Position numbers and translations under genes: made by a program. The notes beneath the pieces were generated by a model, which made no database searches, was not told the DNA's origin, and saw nothing but the letters and a program-made list of their open reading frames with translations. A stretch of 64,000 nucleotides of DNA from Halovulum sp039180525. GTDB lineage: Bacteria > Pseudomonadota > Alphaproteobacteria > Rhodobacterales > Rhodobacteraceae. Positions within the stretch are counted from its first letter, which is position 1. Each line of letters opens with the position of its first letter. The DNA lies in the NCBI GenBank assembly GCA_039180525.1, contig JBCDDF010000007.1, positions 1 to 64,000 of the forward strand, given 5' to 3'. This document shows positions 1 to 8,816 of the stretch, piece after piece.

Positions 1-50
1 CCCACACCCCCCCCCGGCCCATGGGCGCGGGCTGCCGTCGCGGGGACGCC

Positions 51-680
51 ATGCTGATGGAGCTTGCGCCCGTTGCGGTCGGTGTTCTGCTGGCGCAGGC
101 CTCTCCGGGGCCGAACATGATGGCGGTCTCTGCCGCCGCCCTGGCCCGCGGACGATTGGCGGCGGTGGCCACGGCCGCGGGCATCGCCAGTGGCGTCTTT
201 GCCTGGGCCATGCTGTTCGCGCTGGGCGTCGGCGCGCTGTTGGCGGCGGCGCCGGGGCTGTTGATCACGCTCAAGCTGCTGGGCGGCGCCTATCTGACCT
301 ATCTGGGCCTGCGGGCGTTGCGCGCCGCCTGGGTGGGCGGCGCGACGGGCACCACCGGCCCGGTGCGCCGGCGCGCCTATCTGACCGGGCTTCTGGTCGT
401 GCTCACCAACCCCAAGGCGGCGCTGATGTGGGTGGCGGTCACCGCCTATGTATCGAGCCTGCAGATGTCCACGCTGGGCTTTCTGGGTGTCGGCGCAGCG
501 GCCGCCGGGTCGGCTTTTGCGATCTATGGCGGCTATGCGCTTTTGTTTTCCACCGGAGGGGCTGTGCGGATCTATGCCCGCGCCGCGCGTGGGATAGAGG
601 CGGGCTTCGGCACGGTCTTTGCCGCACTTGGCCTGCGGCTGGTCGCCGGCGGTCTGCGCGATTTGCGCACCGCATGGTGA
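51..680 (+). CDS. LysE/RhtB family amino-acid exporter
   Basis: This is a small integral inner-membrane protein of the LysE/RhtB translocator superfamily, whose members export amino acids or related metabolites. The 209-residue length is normal for the family. The N-terminal motif QASPGPNMM and the later LTNPKAALMW are the two conserved loops of LysE proteins, and roughly six hydrophobic segments can be seen. I chose the ATG at 51 rather than 21, because the 10 extra residues from 21 are Gly/Arg-rich and not part of the family. Its stop codon overlaps the start of the next gene by 7 bases (ATGGTGA), so the two are probably translated together. The substrate cannot be told from sequence. Confidence 0.85.
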   Translation: MLMELAPVAVGVLLAQASPGPNMMAVSAAALARGRLAAVATAAGIASGVFAWAMLFALGVGALLAAAPGLLITLKLLGGAYLTYLGLRALRAAWVGGATGTTGPVRRRAYLTGLLVVLTNPKAALMWVAVTAYVSSLQMSTLGFLGVGAAAAGSAFAIYGGYALLFSTGGAVRIYARAARGIEAGFGTVFAALGLRLVAGGLRDLRTAW

Positions 681-1918
681 CCTATGCCGATCTGCCGGTG
701 CCCGAGGACGGGCGGCTGGCCGAGAACATCACCCATTTCGCCCGGGCCCTGCGCCGGGCCGGGCTGCCGGTGGGCCCGGGCCGGGTGGTCGATGCGGTGC
801 GCGCGGTGGAGGCGGCCGGTTTCACGGCCAAGGCGGATTTCTACACCACGCTGGAGGCTTGTTTCGTCTCCCGCGCCGAACATCGCGCGGTTTTCGGGCA
901 GGTGTTCCGGCTCTACTGGCGCGATCCGCAGTTCCTGGAGCACATGATGTCGATGCTGACGCCCATGGTGCGCGGCGCCAATGAACGCCCCAAGCCCCGC
1001 GCGGCGGAGCGGCGCGCCGCCGAGGCGCTGTTGGACACGCTTCAGGCAGACACCCCACCCGAGCCGCAGGGCGAGGAGATCGAGTTCGACGCGACGCTGA
1101 CCTTTTCCGCCCAGGAACGCCTGCGCCAGGCGGATTTCGAACAGATGAGCGCCGCCGATCTGGCCGCCGCCCGCCGTGCCCTGGCCGCCTTGCAACTGCC
1201 GGTCCGCCCGATCGCATCACGCCGAACCGCACCCGCGGCCCGGGGGCGGGTGGCCGATTGGCGCGGGACGATGCGTGCGGCGATGCGCTCGGGCGGAGAG
1301 ATCCGCGACCTGAAACGTCAGCGCCGGCGGGAGCGGTACCCGAACCTGGTGGCGCTGTGCGATATCTCTGGCTCGATGTCGTCCTACAGCCGGATGCTGC
1401 TGCACTTTCTGCACGCGGCCGCGAACGCCAAGGGGGCGGGTTGGGCGCAGGTCCATGCCTTCACCTTCGGCACCCGGTTGACGAACATTACCCGGCATAT
1501 GCGCGCGCGCGATGTGGATCAGGCACTGGCCGCGGCGGGGGCGGAGGCGCGCGACTGGGAAGGCGGCACGCGCATCGGCGCTTGCCTCCACGCGTTCAAC
1601 CGCGACTGGTCGCGGCGGGTGCTGGGGCAGGGCGCCGTGGTGCTGCTGATCACCGACGGGCTGGACCGCGACGACCCCGACCTGCTGGCCGCGGAGGCCG
1701 ACCGGCTGCGGCTTTCGGCGCATAAGCTGATCTGGCTGAACCCGCTTTTGCGCTGGGACGGCTTCGCCCCAAAGGCGCGCGGGGTGCGCGCGCTGCTGCC
1801 ACGCGTCGACAGCTTTCGCGCCGGGCATAGCATCGCCTCCCTGGAAGGATTGGCGGCGGCGCTGACACGCGCCGACGATACCGGCGACAAGATGCGGCTG
1901 ATGCGTCTGTTAGAATAG
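674..1918 (+). CDS. VWA domain-containing CoxE-like protein
   Basis: A 414-residue protein of the CoxE family: von Willebrand factor A proteins that, with a MoxR-type ATPase (CoxD), help mature the active site of CO dehydrogenase and related molybdenum hydroxylases. A metal-ion-dependent adhesion motif DISGSMS starts near residue 230 and a second VWA strand ITDGLDRDD near 326. The N-terminal half is the helical CoxE region. The ATG at 674 is chosen because the longer frame upstream only mirrors the LysE gene. The downstream XdhC and MobA-like genes support a molybdoenzyme maturation role. The structural coxSML genes and coxD are not in the window; they may lie to the left. Confidence 0.82.
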   Translation: MVTYADLPVPEDGRLAENITHFARALRRAGLPVGPGRVVDAVRAVEAAGFTAKADFYTTLEACFVSRAEHRAVFGQVFRLYWRDPQFLEHMMSMLTPMVRGANERPKPRAAERRAAEALLDTLQADTPPEPQGEEIEFDATLTFSAQERLRQADFEQMSAADLAAARRALAALQLPVRPIASRRTAPAARGRVADWRGTMRAAMRSGGEIRDLKRQRRRERYPNLVALCDISGSMSSYSRMLLHFLHAAANAKGAGWAQVHAFTFGTRLTNITRHMRARDVDQALAAAGAEARDWEGGTRIGACLHAFNRDWSRRVLGQGAVVLLITDGLDRDDPDLLAAEADRLRLSAHKLIWLNPLLRWDGFAPKARGVRALLPRVDSFRAGHSIASLEGLAAALTRADDTGDKMRLMRLLE

Positions 1919-2089
1919 GGCCGAAACCGGATCGCATCGCGGCGAACCAGTCTTAGAAATATCCATTAAGTATATGATATTTATTGGTATATTGCGCAAC
2001 CGCCTGTCCGCGCCTTCTCGATCCAGCAGGATCCGGGTCGCAACCCCCGTGCCGCGCAGCCATCCTGCGACCGTAACACGGAGGCTGGC

Positions 2090-2599
2090 ATGGACATCAC
2101 CTTTATCCCGCTCGACACCGCTTGGGTGTCGGCCATTCGCGCCGGAGGGCCGGACATTCACGGTCAACCGGCGGAGCGTGTGATCTCAGATGGCGCGGAC
2201 ACGCCCTGCCGTCATTGCCTGCGCGATGTGCCCGATGGCGCGGCGATGCTGATCCTGGCGGCCCGGCCGTTTCCCGCGCTGCAACCCTATGCCGAGGCCG
2301 GGCCGATCTTTCTGTGCGCCGATCACTGCCGCGCCTGGGACGGGCCCGGCGTGCCGCCGATCCTGGGCACCAGCCCGGACTATCTGCTGAAGGGCTATGG
2401 TCCTGACAACCGCATCATCTATGGCACCGGGCGGATCACACCGCGTGCCGAACTCACCGAATACGCAACGATGCTTTTGCGCGACCCCGCCATCGCCTAT
2501 GTTCATGTCAGATCGGCGCGCAACAATTGCTATCAAGCCAAAGTCGTGCGCGCCGGGGGAGGCGCCGATGACCCAACCGAACCACGATCAGATCCCTGA
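2090..2599 (+). CDS. DUF1203 domain-containing protein
   Basis: A 169-residue protein matching the DUF1203 family of unknown function. Recognisable points are the CRHCL pair of cysteines near residue 40, FLCADHC near residue 80, and the C-terminal segment with YVHVRSARNNCYQAKV. Such proteins are small and cytosolic, and no reaction is established for them. The start at 2090 has a GGAGG ribosome-binding site 5 bases upstream. An AT-rich stretch at about 1955-1996 upstream suggests its own promoter. Its 3' end overlaps the start of the XdhC gene by 32 bases, so it is co-transcribed with molybdenum-cofactor genes although its role there is unknown. Confidence 0.8.
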   Translation: MDITFIPLDTAWVSAIRAGGPDIHGQPAERVISDGADTPCRHCLRDVPDGAAMLILAARPFPALQPYAEAGPIFLCADHCRAWDGPGVPPILGTSPDYLLKGYGPDNRIIYGTGRITPRAELTEYATMLLRDPAIAYVHVRSARNNCYQAKVVRAGGGADDPTEPRSDP

Positions 2600-3584
2600 A
2601 CAGGCGCTGGCCTGGGTCGAGGCCGGCCAGTCCGTCGCGCTGGCCACCGTCATCGAGACCTGGGGGTCTGCCCCGCGGCCCGTGGGCGCCCTTTTGGCCA
2701 TCACCGCACAGGCGGAGATGGCGGGCTCGGTCTCCGGCGGCTGTGTCGAGGGCGCGGTGGTGGCCGAGGCGCTAGAGGCGTTGGAGGACGGCCGCGCGCG
2801 GATCCTGGAATTCGGCGTCAGCGATGACGAGGCGTTTGCGGTGGGTCTGGCCTGCGGCGGGACCATCCGGGTGATGGTTGAGCCGGTGGGTACCGGGCAG
2901 GGGCCGGCGCTGGCGGATCTGCGCGCCCTGGTGGCGGCGCGGTCGGCGCGTCGGCGCGCGATCCTGGCCACGAATGTCGAAACCTGGGAGCGGCGGTTGA
3001 TCGAAACCGCCAAGGACCCGCTGGGCGCGGCGGCGACGGCGCGTTTCGACTCCGACCGGTCGGGGTTCGAGGGCGATTGGTTTCTGGCCGTCCACAACCC
3101 GCCGCTGCGGATGATCGTGGTGGGCGCGGTGCATATCGCCCAGCCCTTGGTGCAGATGGCGCGGCTTTCTGGCTATGATCCGGTCCTGGTCGACCCGCGC
3201 GACGCCTTTGCCAGCGACAGCCGGTTCCCGGGCGAAACCATCCTCCGCGACTGGCCGGATGCCGCACTTCACGCCGCCGGTCTGGATGCGCGCACCGCCG
3301 TCGTGACGCTGACCCATGACCCCAAGCTCGACGACCCGGCGATCCGTACGGCCCTGGGGTCGAGTGTGTTTTATCTGGGCTGCCTCGGGTCGCCCCGGAC
3401 CCATGCCAAACGCGTGGCGCGGCTGCGGGACGCCGGCGTGCCGGAAAGCGAGATCGCACGGATCCATGCCCCCGTGGGCGCGGATATCGGCGCGAAATCC
3501 CCGGCCGAGATTGCGATATCGATCATGGCGCAAATCACCGAGCGATTGCGTCGCCCGGAAACCCGCGCCCGGGCCGCGGCGTGA
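2568..3584 (+). CDS. XdhC/CoxI family molybdoenzyme maturation protein
   Basis: A 338-residue XdhC/CoxI-type protein. Family members bind the molybdenum cofactor, promote its sulfuration and deliver it to xanthine-dehydrogenase-like or CO-dehydrogenase-like enzymes. The N-terminal XdhC_CoxI domain carries the signature SGGCVEGAV (about residues 56-64) and ACGGTI. The C-terminal half is a Rossmann-like domain beginning at about residue 182 (MIVVGAVHIA) and containing YLGCLGSPRTH. The ATG at 2568 is preferred to longer frames because it begins the family homology and is coupled by overlap to the upstream gene. The stop overlaps the next gene by 4 bases (GTGA). Confidence 0.9.
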   Translation: MTQPNHDQIPEQALAWVEAGQSVALATVIETWGSAPRPVGALLAITAQAEMAGSVSGGCVEGAVVAEALEALEDGRARILEFGVSDDEAFAVGLACGGTIRVMVEPVGTGQGPALADLRALVAARSARRRAILATNVETWERRLIETAKDPLGAAATARFDSDRSGFEGDWFLAVHNPPLRMIVVGAVHIAQPLVQMARLSGYDPVLVDPRDAFASDSRFPGETILRDWPDAALHAAGLDARTAVVTLTHDPKLDDPAIRTALGSSVFYLGCLGSPRTHAKRVARLRDAGVPESEIARIHAPVGADIGAKSPAEIAISIMAQITERLRRPETRARAAA

Positions 3585-5206
3585 AATTCGGGCCGGTTCC
3601 GCTGGCGCAGGCATCCGGCGCGGTGCTGGCGCATTCGGTGCAGGCGGGCGGGCGCCGGTTGCGCAAGGGCCGGGTTCTGGATGCCGCGGATCTCGACGCA
3701 TTGCGCGCCGCCGGGGTTGAGGCGGTGACCGTCGCGCGGCTGGCCCCAGGCGATGTGACCGAGGACGACGCTGCGGCGCGGCTGGCGGCGGCGTTGATCC
3801 CCGATGCGCCGGCGGCGCGGGTGCGCATCGATGCGCCGTTCACCGGGCGGGTGAATGTGCTGGCGGATGCGGCCGGGCTGGTGCGGATAGACGCGGCTTC
3901 GGTGAACGCACTGAACGCGATCGACCCCGGCATCACGCTGGCGACCTTGCCCGACCTCACGCGCGTGGCGCCGGGTATGATGCTGGCGACCGTAAAGATC
4001 ATTCCCTATGCCGTGCCCGGCGCGGCGCTGGCCCGGGCCGAGACCGCGCTGAGCGGTGTCGGCGCGTTGGCGGTAACACCCGTGGCGCTGGACCGGGCGG
4101 ACCTGATCCTAACCCGCACGCCCGGCTTTGCGCAGAAGCTGCTCGACAAGGGCGTGACGGCGGTGCGGACGCGGCTGGCGGCGCTGGGCATGCGGCTCGA
4201 CCGCGTGCTGACGGTGCCCCATGACGCTGGCGCGGTCGCGGCGGCGCTGCCGCGGACCGGGGCGCCAATGGTGCTGATCCTGGGCGCCTCGGCCACATCG
4301 GACGCGGCGGATGTCTGCCCGGCCGGCCTGATGGCCGCTGGCGGCGCGCTGCACCGGTTCGGCATGCCGGTCGATCCGGGCAATCTGCTGTTTCTGGGGG
4401 CATTGGCCGACCGCACGGTGATTGGCCTGCCCGGCTGTGCCCGCGCGCCGGCGCTGAACGGCGCCGATTGGGTGCTGGAACGGGTCGCCTGCGGCCTGCG
4501 GGTCACCGATGCGGATATCGCGGCAATGGGTGTGGGCGGGCTGCTGAAGGAGATCCCGGTAAGGCCGCAGCCGCGCGTGATCCGGGCCGTGCCCGAAACC
4601 GGCCCGCGGGTGGAGATCGTGCTGCTGGCGGCCGGTGCCGCCACCCGGATGCGCGGCGCCGACAAGCTGCTGGAACCTGTCGCGGGCCAGCCGATGATCC
4701 GCCACGCCGCAGCTGCCGCGCTGGGCGCAGAGACGGCGGCGGCTGTCCATGTCGTCCTGCCCCCCGATCGCCCGGCGCGGGCGGCGGCGCTGAAGGGCTG
4801 TGCCGCGCGTATCGTCACGGCGGAGACGGCACGTGCCGGCATGGCCGAAAGCCTGCGCGCGGGCCTCGCCGCCGTATCGGCACAGGCGGATGCGGTCATC
4901 GTAGCGCTGGCCGACATGCCCGATATCGACGCGGCGGCCTATGAGGCGCTGATCGCAGCCTTCGATCCGGCCTCGGGCGCCGAAATCTGTCGTGCGACCG
5001 CCGCCGACGGCACCCCGGGCCACCCGGTGCTGTTCGGCCGGCGTTTTTTCGAGCCGTTGGCGGCGCTTGGCGGCGATGTCGGGGCACGCAGCGTGATCCA
5101 GGCGGCACGGGAGTTTCTATGCGACGTGCCGCTGCCCGGCCAGGCGGCGGTCACCGATCTGGATACGCCCGAGGCATGGGCCGCCTATCGGACGCGCAGC
5201 GCCTGA
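3581..5206 (+). CDS. MoeA-like/MobA-like fusion, molybdenum cofactor cytidylyltransferase
   Basis: A 541-residue two-domain protein. Residues 1 to about 340 resemble the molybdopterin-binding MoeA/MogA-like region. From about residue 345 there is a MobA/MocA-like nucleotidyltransferase domain with the signature LLAAGAATRMRGADK, followed by the acidic metal site ALADMPDI. MocA-type enzymes attach CMP to molybdopterin to form the cytosine dinucleotide cofactor used by xanthine-oxidase-family enzymes, including CO dehydrogenase. The GTG start at 3581 lies in a GTGA overlap with the XdhC stop. The fusion and the CoxE/XdhC neighbours point to dedicated maturation of one molybdenum hydroxylase. CMP rather than GMP specificity is inferred from context. 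Confidence 0.87.
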   Translation: MKFGPVPLAQASGAVLAHSVQAGGRRLRKGRVLDAADLDALRAAGVEAVTVARLAPGDVTEDDAAARLAAALIPDAPAARVRIDAPFTGRVNVLADAAGLVRIDAASVNALNAIDPGITLATLPDLTRVAPGMMLATVKIIPYAVPGAALARAETALSGVGALAVTPVALDRADLILTRTPGFAQKLLDKGVTAVRTRLAALGMRLDRVLTVPHDAGAVAAALPRTGAPMVLILGASATSDAADVCPAGLMAAGGALHRFGMPVDPGNLLFLGALADRTVIGLPGCARAPALNGADWVLERVACGLRVTDADIAAMGVGGLLKEIPVRPQPRVIRAVPETGPRVEIVLLAAGAATRMRGADKLLEPVAGQPMIRHAAAAALGAETAAAVHVVLPPDRPARAAALKGCAARIVTAETARAGMAESLRAGLAAVSAQADAVIVALADMPDIDAAAYEALIAAFDPASGAEICRATAADGTPGHPVLFGRRFFEPLAALGGDVGARSVIQAAREFLCDVPLPGQAAVTDLDTPEAWAAYRTRSA

Positions 5207-5210
5207 GGCT

Positions 5211-7868
5211 TTATTCGGGGATCACCAGCAGACGCTCGCGCCCGCGCTGGCGCAGACGGATGGCATCGGCGCTGATCGCGGCGACGGAAAACCCGCCGAC
5301 CTGGTCACCCGGAGAGACCTTGACGAAGTTGCCGTTGCCCAGCCGCAGCAGCGCGTGACGGTTCGTGGCGGTGCCATAGACCCCGATCAGCACCATGTCG
5401 CGCATCGGCATGGCGTCCTGGATCGTGGCGGCGCGCGCGACAGAGGCGGTGGTGGGGATGGTCGGGATCACCCGCTGCGGGCGCGTCGGTTCGGCGGTGA
5501 CCGGCGGCTGGGTCGCGACGGCGGTGGTGCCGGTGGGCGGCAGCGGCGGGGGCGGCGGTGCCGCGGCGTTCAGACCCGCGGGCCGCGCCGGCGGCGCGGT
5601 GGATGCGCGCAGCGCCCGTTCCGAGGGCTGCAGTGCGGCCAGACGCTCCTCTTCCGCAGCGATCCGCGCGCGTTCGGCGGCAACCATCGCCTCGGGCCGC
5701 GCCGGGGGTGGCGCGATGACCGGGCCGGTCGGGACCACGGGGCCTTGCGCCGCATCGGACAGCACGCCCTCGATCAAAGCCGCGACTTGGTCGCTGGGCT
5801 GTACCAGAACCGGCCCGGGGCTGGCGAGCAGGGCCCAGGGGTTTTCTGCCGCCGGCTCCCGGCTGCGGGTGTCGATGCTGGGCGCAGTGGCCGTAGCGAT
5901 CTCGGGTCGCAGCAGATCCGGCAGGGCGGCGATGGCGCGCGCGACCGATGCTGGCGGGGTTTGATCCGGCAGATCGGCGGGCCGTGCCGGCGGCACGATC
6001 TCGGGCCGCGCGGCGGTCACGCGCAGCGCGGTGATGTCGTAAAGCGCCAGCCCGGTCAGCGGATCGGTATCGCCGCCGGCGGCATCCGGCTGGCGCCGTG
6101 CTGCGCCGGGATCGGCGATCGCGGCGCGGGGTTGCGGCGCATCCAGCGCCGAGGTCGCGGGCAGGGCGGCGACGCGCGCCTCCGCCTCTGCCGAAAGCCC
6201 CTCGCTGGCGGGCGCCCGGTCGCGCAGACTGCGTGCCGCGCCCCAGGCACGCAGGCCGGCCAGATCCAGCGCCGGCGTGCCGGGGCCGGCAAGGGTGCGG
6301 GCCGGATCGCTGAAGCGGGCCACGACTGCCCCCGGTTGCGCGCCGCGCAGCGCGGCAAGATCGGGGCTGGTTGGCCCGGCGGGATCGAAGAGCAGTCGCA
6401 GCTGCGCCTGCGCCTGCGCCGTCGACGGCTGCGGTCGCGGCGCCAGCGCCGGGCGGGTAAGATCGATGGGCCGTCCTTGCGGTGCCGCGCCCTGACGCGG
6501 CGCGATCACGCGCGCCTCCACCGGGCCGACATCGCGGAAGAAGATGGACAGATCCGGCGCCTGCGGACGCGCCTGCGGCGGGCCGAGGTCGACGGTCGCG
6601 CCGCGCGGGGTGCGCGGCGGCAGCACTGCGGGCAGCGCGGCCGGAAGGGTGCCTTCGTTCAGGCGCTCCGGCGCGGTCTGCGCCGCGGCGCCGACGATGA
6701 CCGGGCCGCGCGCCAGCGCGCGCAGTGTCGACAGATCGGGCGCCAATGCTGCGGCGTTGGCGGTTGACAGCGGCGTCAGGCCCGTGTCCGCCCGGCCGAT
6801 ACGCGTCTCCGCGCCCGGCCGCAGCGGTTGTGCCGCGGGCGCGGCGGGTGCGGACAGCGCGGCGACGCTTTCGCGGACCCGGCCCGAAAAGATCGCGGGC
6901 CAGTTCGGTGCGGAGTCGCGCAGGGCGAACGCGCCCGGCGCGCTGGACCGGTTGGCCGCGCCGGAGACAGCGGGCAGATCGGGCCGAGTGGAGAGCGCCG
7001 GCGCCGCGGGCGCGCCCATGGCAACAAGCGCGGAGGCCGCGTCGCCGCCCGGCGGAACGCCCGGCGCCGTGTCCGCGGCTGCCGCCGTCGCGCCGGATGG
7101 GCCGATGTCGGGCTGCTGCGCCCGGCTGGCCGGCCGCGCCGGCAAGCGCGGGTCGATATCGAGCCGGCCACCGGGTGGCAGCGCGACCTGAGCGATGTCC
7201 AGTTGCGGTGATGGCTGGGCCGGCCCGCGTGTCTCCGCCCAGAACCCGACACCCACGCCCACGGCGACCGCCGCCATCGCGGCGATCGCCAGCACCCGCA
7301 GCGATTTGTCCTGCGCCGCCACCGCAGTGGCCGCGGCCGGCGCCGGCGCGGCCACGCGCTCAGGTGCGAAGACCGGGATGTGCGACAGCCCGTCGGGCAC
7401 TCGGCGCAGCGTATAGGCGGTGACGTCGAAGCCGTGCGGCTCCAGAAACGCGCGGGTTTCGGCCAGCACCGATTTCGGCATAGCGGCGATGGCATAGCCC
7501 GTGCCGTCGGACTGTGGATCCTGATCGAACTCCAGATCAGCGATGCCCCTGGGCGCGGTATCCGCGAACGCGGCCTTGACCTGATCGAAGCTGGGCAGAC
7601 CGCCATCGGTGGCGATCCGGCGCAGCACCATCTGCTCCTCGGGCAGCCAGACCTCTGTCTGGATCGGGGTTCCGGCCGGCCCGGCCAGCGCCCGCAGCTC
7701 CGCCATCTGCTGGCTGACCTGGCCGAGTTGCAGCCGCACGCTGTGTCGCGCGGCCCAGGTGTCGGCGCTGTGCGGCTCGAACAGGGTGACGCCCTCGCGC
7801 GACAGATCCAGCGCGCAGGCGATCGCCTTGCCCGTTCTGACCGTCTCCGTCTTGCGCTTTCGGGTCAT
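5211..7868 (-). CDS. large Pro/Ala-rich membrane protein with GspL-like N-terminus and GspC/PilP-like C-terminus
   Basis: An 885-residue protein without a clear named family. Residues 1 to about 170 are a globular domain starting with a strand like those of GspL/PilM actin-like proteins (ACALDLSREGVTLFE) and containing the typical Trp-rich stretch. A single transmembrane helix follows at about 192-212. The next roughly 600 residues are rich in Pro, Ala and Arg and look disordered. The last 60 residues (from DMVLIGVYGTA) form a compact beta-domain resembling the GspC/PilP homology region. This predicts a bitopic inner-membrane protein spanning the periplasm. It is convergent with the molybdenum operon (4 bases apart) and divergent from the SIMPL gene. 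No other secretion or pilus gene lies nearby, so function is open. Confidence 0.6.
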   Translation of the reverse strand: MTRKRKTETVRTGKAIACALDLSREGVTLFEPHSADTWAARHSVRLQLGQVSQQMAELRALAGPAGTPIQTEVWLPEEQMVLRRIATDGGLPSFDQVKAAFADTAPRGIADLEFDQDPQSDGTGYAIAAMPKSVLAETRAFLEPHGFDVTAYTLRRVPDGLSHIPVFAPERVAAPAPAAATAVAAQDKSLRVLAIAAMAAVAVGVGVGFWAETRGPAQPSPQLDIAQVALPPGGRLDIDPRLPARPASRAQQPDIGPSGATAAAADTAPGVPPGGDAASALVAMGAPAAPALSTRPDLPAVSGAANRSSAPGAFALRDSAPNWPAIFSGRVRESVAALSAPAAPAAQPLRPGAETRIGRADTGLTPLSTANAAALAPDLSTLRALARGPVIVGAAAQTAPERLNEGTLPAALPAVLPPRTPRGATVDLGPPQARPQAPDLSIFFRDVGPVEARVIAPRQGAAPQGRPIDLTRPALAPRPQPSTAQAQAQLRLLFDPAGPTSPDLAALRGAQPGAVVARFSDPARTLAGPGTPALDLAGLRAWGAARSLRDRAPASEGLSAEAEARVAALPATSALDAPQPRAAIADPGAARRQPDAAGGDTDPLTGLALYDITALRVTAARPEIVPPARPADLPDQTPPASVARAIAALPDLLRPEIATATAPSIDTRSREPAAENPWALLASPGPVLVQPSDQVAALIEGVLSDAAQGPVVPTGPVIAPPPARPEAMVAAERARIAAEEERLAALQPSERALRASTAPPARPAGLNAAAPPPPPLPPTGTTAVATQPPVTAEPTRPQRVIPTIPTTASVARAATIQDAMPMRDMVLIGVYGTATNRHALLRLGNGNFVKVSPGDQVGGFSVAAISADAIRLRQRGRERLLVIPE

Positions 7869-8031
7869 GCGGCTGCCTGTTTCTCCGCAAGTCCTTGGGC
7901 CGCATGTGAGCGCCCCTCAGCGCAGCTATATAGCGATGTGTACGGGGATGCTAGGGCAGGAAGGCCGCGACATCGCGCCCAGGCCGCGCTAGGACGGCAG
8001 CAATGGCGGGAATCGATGGAGGGAGGCGGCG

Positions 8032-8763
8032 ATGCGCAGTGTGGGGCGGAGCGTGGGGCGGATTGTGGCTTTGTGGCTGGCGCTAGTCTGGTGCGCGGCC
8101 GGTGCGGTGGCGCAGGAGGATGCGCGCGTGCTGGTGACCCAGGGTAACGCGACCGCCTCCGCGACACCCGATTTCGCCTCTGTCGAGGTCGGGGCAGTGG
8201 CCACGGGCGCCACCGCGCGCGAGGCGCTCAGCGATGTGGCCGCGGCCACCGCCGCCGCGCTGCGGGTGCTGGCGGAGGCCGGGGTCGCCGACAGTGACGT
8301 GCAGACGGCCGCGATCTATCTGACGCCGATCTACGCCAACAACCGCAGCTTCAGTGAAAGCGCGGGTGCGGCGGGGCCGCAGATCACCGGGTTCGAGGCG
8401 CGCAACGGGCTGCGGCTGACCATTCGCGATCTGGACGGACTGGGCACGCTGCTCGACGATCTGGTGCGCACCGGCAGTAATCAGATCGGCGGCATCAGCT
8501 TCGCCATCGCCAACCCCGAACCGGCGCTGGACCAGGCCCGTGCCGATGCCGTGCGCGACGCCCGGCGCAAGGCCGAAATCATGGCCGAGGCCGCCGGCGT
8601 GACCCTGGGCGCGGTGCGCCGCATCGCCGAAGGCGTACAATCCGGCGCGCCGGGCCCGTTTCTGCGCGCCGAAGCCAGCGGTTTCGCCACAGAGCTACCG
8701 CTGGCGCAGGGTAGCCTGGAGCTTGCCGCCAGCGTGACGGTCGAATTCGAACTGCTGGAATAG
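8032..8763 (+). CDS. SIMPL domain-containing (DUF541) exported protein
   Basis: A 243-residue protein with a signal peptide ending near AVAQED and one SIMPL/DUF541 domain. The repeated pattern GNATASATPDFASVEVGA is the family N-terminal strand, and DARRKAEIMAEAAGV is the conserved helix. Family members are periplasmic or outer-membrane associated, oligomeric, and linked to stress tolerance (for example E. coli YggE); no enzymatic role is established. The start has a strong GGAGGGAGG ribosome-binding site. It is transcribed divergently from the large membrane protein, sharing a 163-base promoter region. Confidence 0.88.
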   Translation: MRSVGRSVGRIVALWLALVWCAAGAVAQEDARVLVTQGNATASATPDFASVEVGAVATGATAREALSDVAAATAAALRVLAEAGVADSDVQTAAIYLTPIYANNRSFSESAGAAGPQITGFEARNGLRLTIRDLDGLGTLLDDLVRTGSNQIGGISFAIANPEPALDQARADAVRDARRKAEIMAEAAGVTLGAVRRIAEGVQSGAPGPFLRAEASGFATELPLAQGSLELAASVTVEFELLE

Positions 8764-8816
8764 CCCGCGGCGCCACGCGCCCCGGACCAGGATCCGGGGC
8801 CTCTACTCCACAGCCT

